Shown piece after piece: positions 61,006-64,000 of a stretch of 64,000 bases of DNA. The first letter of the stretch is position 1, and the number at the start of each line of letters is the position of its first letter. This DNA comes from Anaerosolibacter carboniphilus. Lineage in GTDB: Bacteria; Bacillota; Clostridia; Peptostreptococcales; Thermotaleaceae. Location of the stretch: assembly GCF_014205875.1 (NCBI RefSeq), contig NZ_JACHEN010000025.1, positions 23,979-87,978 on the forward strand. The letters run 5' to 3'. Both the position numbers and the translations under genes were made by a program. The notes under the pieces were generated by a model. The model ran no database searches. It worked only from the letters and a program-made list of their open reading frames with translations, and was not told where the DNA came from.

Positions 61006-63681
61006 TTACTGTCCGCAGCACTTCTTATATTTCTTTCCACTACCGCATGGGCATGGGTCGTTTCTGCCTATGGTGTCCTCTTTTACCACTGGCTTGTTTT
61101 CAACCTCTGCATCGCCGCCGCCGCTGGTTCCTGTTACCTGCACTACCTGCTTACGCTGAGCATCGGTTTGCACCGTCACATTGAAGATATATCTCAAGGT
61201 ATCCTCTTGAATGTTCTTGATCATTTCCTCAAACATATCAAAGCCCTCTGTCTGATATGCTCTCACAGGGTCTTCCTGTCCATAGGCTCTCAATCCGATT
61301 CCTTGTCTTAATTGATCCATGGCATCGATATGATCCATCCATTTCGTATCAACCACTTGAAGAAGCATCACTCGCTCCAGCTCTCTCATGCGGTCCTCAC
61401 CGATTTCTTCTTCTTTGGTACGGTAGATGTTTTCAGCGATTTCCATAATTCTTTCTTTTAGAGCTTCCTGAGTTAAGTCCTCTACCTTTTCAAAGTGTAA
61501 GCTGTCCTTTGGCAAGAAGACATTATGGAGATTATCTTCAATCGCCTTTAGATCCCATTCTTCAGGATACTTTGCATCAGCTGTATATACCTCTACCACA
61601 CTATCTACCAAGGAGTTCAGCATATCCATGATATGATCCCGAAGATTTTCTCCTTCTAACACTCTTCTTCTTTCTCTATAGATAATCTCTCTTTGCTTGT
61701 TCATCACATCATCGTATTGTAGAACGTGCTTCCGTATAGAGAAGTTTCTTCCCTCCACCTTTTTCTGGGCACCTTCGATAGACTTGGATAAAAGACTAGC
61801 TTCGATAGGTTCATCATCATCCATACCTAATTTTTCTACCACACCTTTGATGCGATCACTACCAAATAAACGCATCAAATCATCCTCTAAGGAAATAAAG
61901 AACTGGGATACCCCAGGATCTCCCTGACGTCCAGCACGACCACGGAGCTGATTGTCGATTCTTCGTGATTCATGACGCTCTGTACCAATGATATACAAGC
62001 CGCCAGCTTCTTTTACCTTTCGATGTTCTTCATCCGTTACTTTCTTCATTTGCTCATAGATTTCGTTATATTTCATTCTAGCCTCCAGGATTTCCTCATC
62101 CTCTGTAGGCACATGGCTGGTTACCATAGACAGCACATAATCATTATAACCCAATCTTCTAAGCTCTTTCTTCGCCATGAACTCTGGATTTCCACCCAGT
62201 ACGATATCGGTACCACGACCCGCCATATTGGTGGCGATGGTTACTGCACCCAAATGTCCTGCCTGAGCTACAATTTCAGCTTCCCTTTCATGATGCTTGG
62301 CATTTAACACCTCATGGGGTACCCCGTATCTTTTTAACACTTTGCTCAACAACTCAGAGTTTTCGATGGAAATCGTACCTACCAATACAGGCTGTCCCTT
62401 CTTATGTCTCTCAATGATTTGATTCACCACGGCCTTAAATTTGCCCTCCATGGTTTTATACACAGAATCGGACTGGTCTTTTCTCTGAATCTCTCTATTG
62501 GTTGGAATCACCACAACATCCATATTGTAAATATGCTTAAATTCCTCTTCCTCCGTTTTCGCTGTACCTGTCATACCTGACAGCTTGCGATACATTCTGA
62601 AATAATTTTGCAGGGTAATGGTAGCCAATGTCTTAGATTCTCGCTGAACCTCTAAGCCTTCCTTGGCTTCAATGGCTTGATGTAATCCATCGCTGTAACG
62701 TCTTCCAAACATCAAACGTCCTGTGAACTCATCTACAATGACGATCTCTCCATCCTTCACTACATAGTCCTTGTCTAATTTCATCAGATTACGGGCTTTT
62801 AGCGCCTGATTGATATGGTGAGAAATCTCCATGTTCTCTGGATCGGCAAGATTCTCCAATGCAAAGAAGCTTTCCGCCTTCTGTACTCCATCATCGGTTA
62901 AAACAACCGAATGGGCTTTCTCATCCACAGTAAAGTCTACTTCTTTCTTAAGCCCTTTAACAAATTGATCAACGATGGCATACATTTTTGTAGATTTCTC
63001 TCCAGCACCTGAAATAATCAGCGGTGTTCTGGCTTCATCCACCAATATGCTGTCCACCTCATCCACGATGGCATAATTTTGCTCGCGCTGCACCATCTCT
63101 TCCTTATATAGCACCATGTTATCCCTTAAATAATCAAAACCAAACTCATTATTGGTTCCATAGGTAATATCACTATTGTATGCAGCTCTTCTTTGTTCAT
63201 TGGTCAAACCATGAACAATACATCCCACTGAAAGTCCTAAAAACTCGTAGATTTTGCTCATCCATTCCTTATCACGCTTTGCCAGGTAGTCATTTACAGT
63301 AACAACATGTACTCCTCGTCCTTCCAAAGCATTTAGATACACTGGCGCAGTAGCCACAAGGGTTTTACCTTCCCCTGTCTTCATCTCTGAGATGCGCCCT
63401 TGATGCAAAACAATTCCGCCGAGAAGTTGAACACGGAAATGTCTCATTCCCAAGGTTCTCCATGCAGCTTCCCGAACTACAGCAAAAGCCTCTGGCAATA
63501 TATCATCTAAGGTTTTTCCATTTTTCAGGGCTTCTTTAAATTCAATCGTCTTATGCTTTAATTGCTCATCGCTTAAAGGCTTTATCTTCTCTTCGAAAGC
63601 ATCTATCTCATCTACGATCTTGAATAAGCGCTTTACTTCACGTTCATTAAAGCTTCCAAAAATTTTATCTAAGAAACTCAT
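61006..63681 (-). CDS. secA: Preprotein translocase ATPase SecA
   Basis: The 891-residue motor pushes preproteins through SecYEG. It has Walker [21 protein letters not shown] near residue 105, the DEAD-like [20 protein letters not shown], the preprotein cross-linking domain, the second ATPase half ([33 protein letters not shown]) and a C-terminal SEC-C zinc motif ([16 protein letters not shown]) that binds SecB or ribosomes. [13 protein letters not shown] (ATG 63681) follows AAAGGATGAGACGA; the upstream 42 codons are not coding. It is the essential SecA, not SecA2. Confidence 0.96.
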   Translation of the reverse strand: MSFLDKIFGSFNEREVKRLFKIVDEIDAFEEKIKPLSDEQLKHKTIEFKEALKNGKTLDDILPEAFAVVREAAWRTLGMRHFRVQLLGGIVLHQGRISEMKTGEGKTLVATAPVYLNALEGRGVHVVTVNDYLAKRDKEWMSKIYEFLGLSVGCIVHGLTNEQRRAAYNSDITYGTNNEFGFDYLRDNMVLYKEEMVQREQNYAIVDEVDSILVDEARTPLIISGAGEKSTKMYAIVDQFVKGLKKEVDFTVDEKAHSVVLTDDGVQKAESFFALENLADPENMEISHHINQALKARNLMKLDKDYVVKDGEIVIVDEFTGRLMFGRRYSDGLHQAIEAKEGLEVQRESKTLATITLQNYFRMYRKLSGMTGTAKTEEEEFKHIYNMDVVVIPTNREIQRKDQSDSVYKTMEGKFKAVVNQIIERHKKGQPVLVGTISIENSELLSKVLKRYGVPHEVLNAKHHEREAEIVAQAGHLGAVTIATNMAGRGTDIVLGGNPEFMAKKELRRLGYNDYVLSMVTSHVPTEDEEILEARMKYNEIYEQMKKVTDEEHRKVKEAGGLYIIGTERHESRRIDNQLRGRAGRQGDPGVSQFFISLEDDLMRLFGSDRIKGVVEKLGMDDDEPIEASLLSKSIEGAQKKVEGRNFSIRKHVLQYDDVMNKQREIIYRERRRVLEGENLRDHIMDMLNSLVDSVVEVYTADAKYPEEWDLKAIEDNLHNVFLPKDSLHFEKVEDLTQEALKERIMEIAENIYRTKEEEIGEDRMRELERVMLLQVVDTKWMDHIDAMDQLRQGIGLRAYGQEDPVRAYQTEGFDMFEEMIKNIQEDTLRYIFNVTVQTDAQRKQVVQVTGTSGGGDAEVENKPVVKEDTIGRNDPCPCGSGKKYKKCCGQ

Positions 63682-63802
63682 TCGTCTCATCCTTTCTATG
63701 GCAGTATATAATACTCCAAGTTTCATTGTAACACAACCATTTTTCTGATAAAAGCTATATCCCATATATTTTATGTTACAATTATGTGAAAATATAGATA
63801 AA

Positions 63803-63953
63803 AACAAAGTTGCCTATCGGCAATTTGTTTTCGCTAGGAAACCCTAGGTTTCCTTCGACGGCTGCAAAGCAGCCTGAGCACCTTCCTTAATACGGCAAAG
63901 GGGAAAATCCCCTCTGCACACCCCATATCTAGGAAATCGAAGACCATAATTTC
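63803..63953 (-). repeat. 151-bp dispersed repeat, copy B (inverted relative to copy A)
   Basis: This block is a near-identical reverse complement of 10745-10895, with the same four internal hairpins in the same order. It lies about 120 bases upstream of the secA start. The rest of 63682-64000 shows no gene. Confidence 0.9.
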
Positions 63954-64000
63954 CTACGAAAACATATATTGTATTTTACCGGGCTTAGACAATAACAATC

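Overview
The window is low-GC DNA from an anaerobic, spore-forming member of the Clostridia, most like Alkaliphilus and its relatives. This is an inference from gene content: SigI/RsgI, a Spo0E-like phosphatase, Rex, an electron-transfer-flavoprotein alpha subunit with a fused ferredoxin domain, an SLH-anchored surface protein, formate-THF ligase beside urocanate hydratase, and strong AGGAGG ribosome binding sites. No rRNA, tRNA, transposase, prophage or CRISPR array was seen. Most genes are on the minus strand.

Region by region. 1-3.2 kb: the start of hutU and fhs, with fhs behind a ZTP riboswitch. 3.2-6.5 kb: a secreted stalk-domain protein and the sigI-rsgI pair. 6.6-16.4 kb: DUF554, 8-oxoguanine glycosylase, cobT under a cobalamin riboswitch, two small genes, an SLH/CAP surface protein, gdhA, a P-loop/Asp23-like fusion, a ferredoxin and a MarR regulator. 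16.7-21 kb: an acyl-CoA dehydrogenase-etfB-etfA operon (probably electron-bifurcating) and rex. 21-28.2 kb: an ABC-F ATPase, a GltD-like flavoprotein, acpP, a cluster of DnaA boxes between convergent genes, tsaD and small genes. 28.5-31.8 kb: an ECF sigma / zinc anti-sigma / two bactofilin-like membrane protein operon.

31.9-41.2 kb is the most unusual part: one co-oriented operon of a FadR-type regulator, AtuA-like (DUF1446) protein, DUF4387 protein, CUT1-type ABC importer (two permeases, binding lipoprotein), two different ADP-ribosylglycohydrolase-family enzymes and, last, an internally deleted ribokinase relic. A FadR-type operator sits in front. A separate msmX-like ATPase with a PucR-type regulator (41.3-43.2 kb) probably energises the importer. 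I read this as an uncharacterised system for uptake and hydrolysis of a glycoside or riboside.

43.3-64 kb: a MacAB-type efflux operon with a Yip1 protein, tsaE-tsaB-rimI, a 30-residue membrane protein not seen by standard ORF length limits, a Spo0E-like protein, ribU under an FMN riboswitch, an amidohydrolase, ppaX, tex, a chemoreceptor, prfB with its programmed +1 frameshift, and secA.

The intergenic spaces carry several families of dispersed repeats: about 150-bp elements at 10.7 and 63.8 kb in opposite orientation, nested palindromes around 12.8, 23.2, 28.3, 47.6, 53.0 and 54.1 kb, and low-complexity palindromes built from GTTAGT-like words, several of which begin right at the stop codon of a gene.
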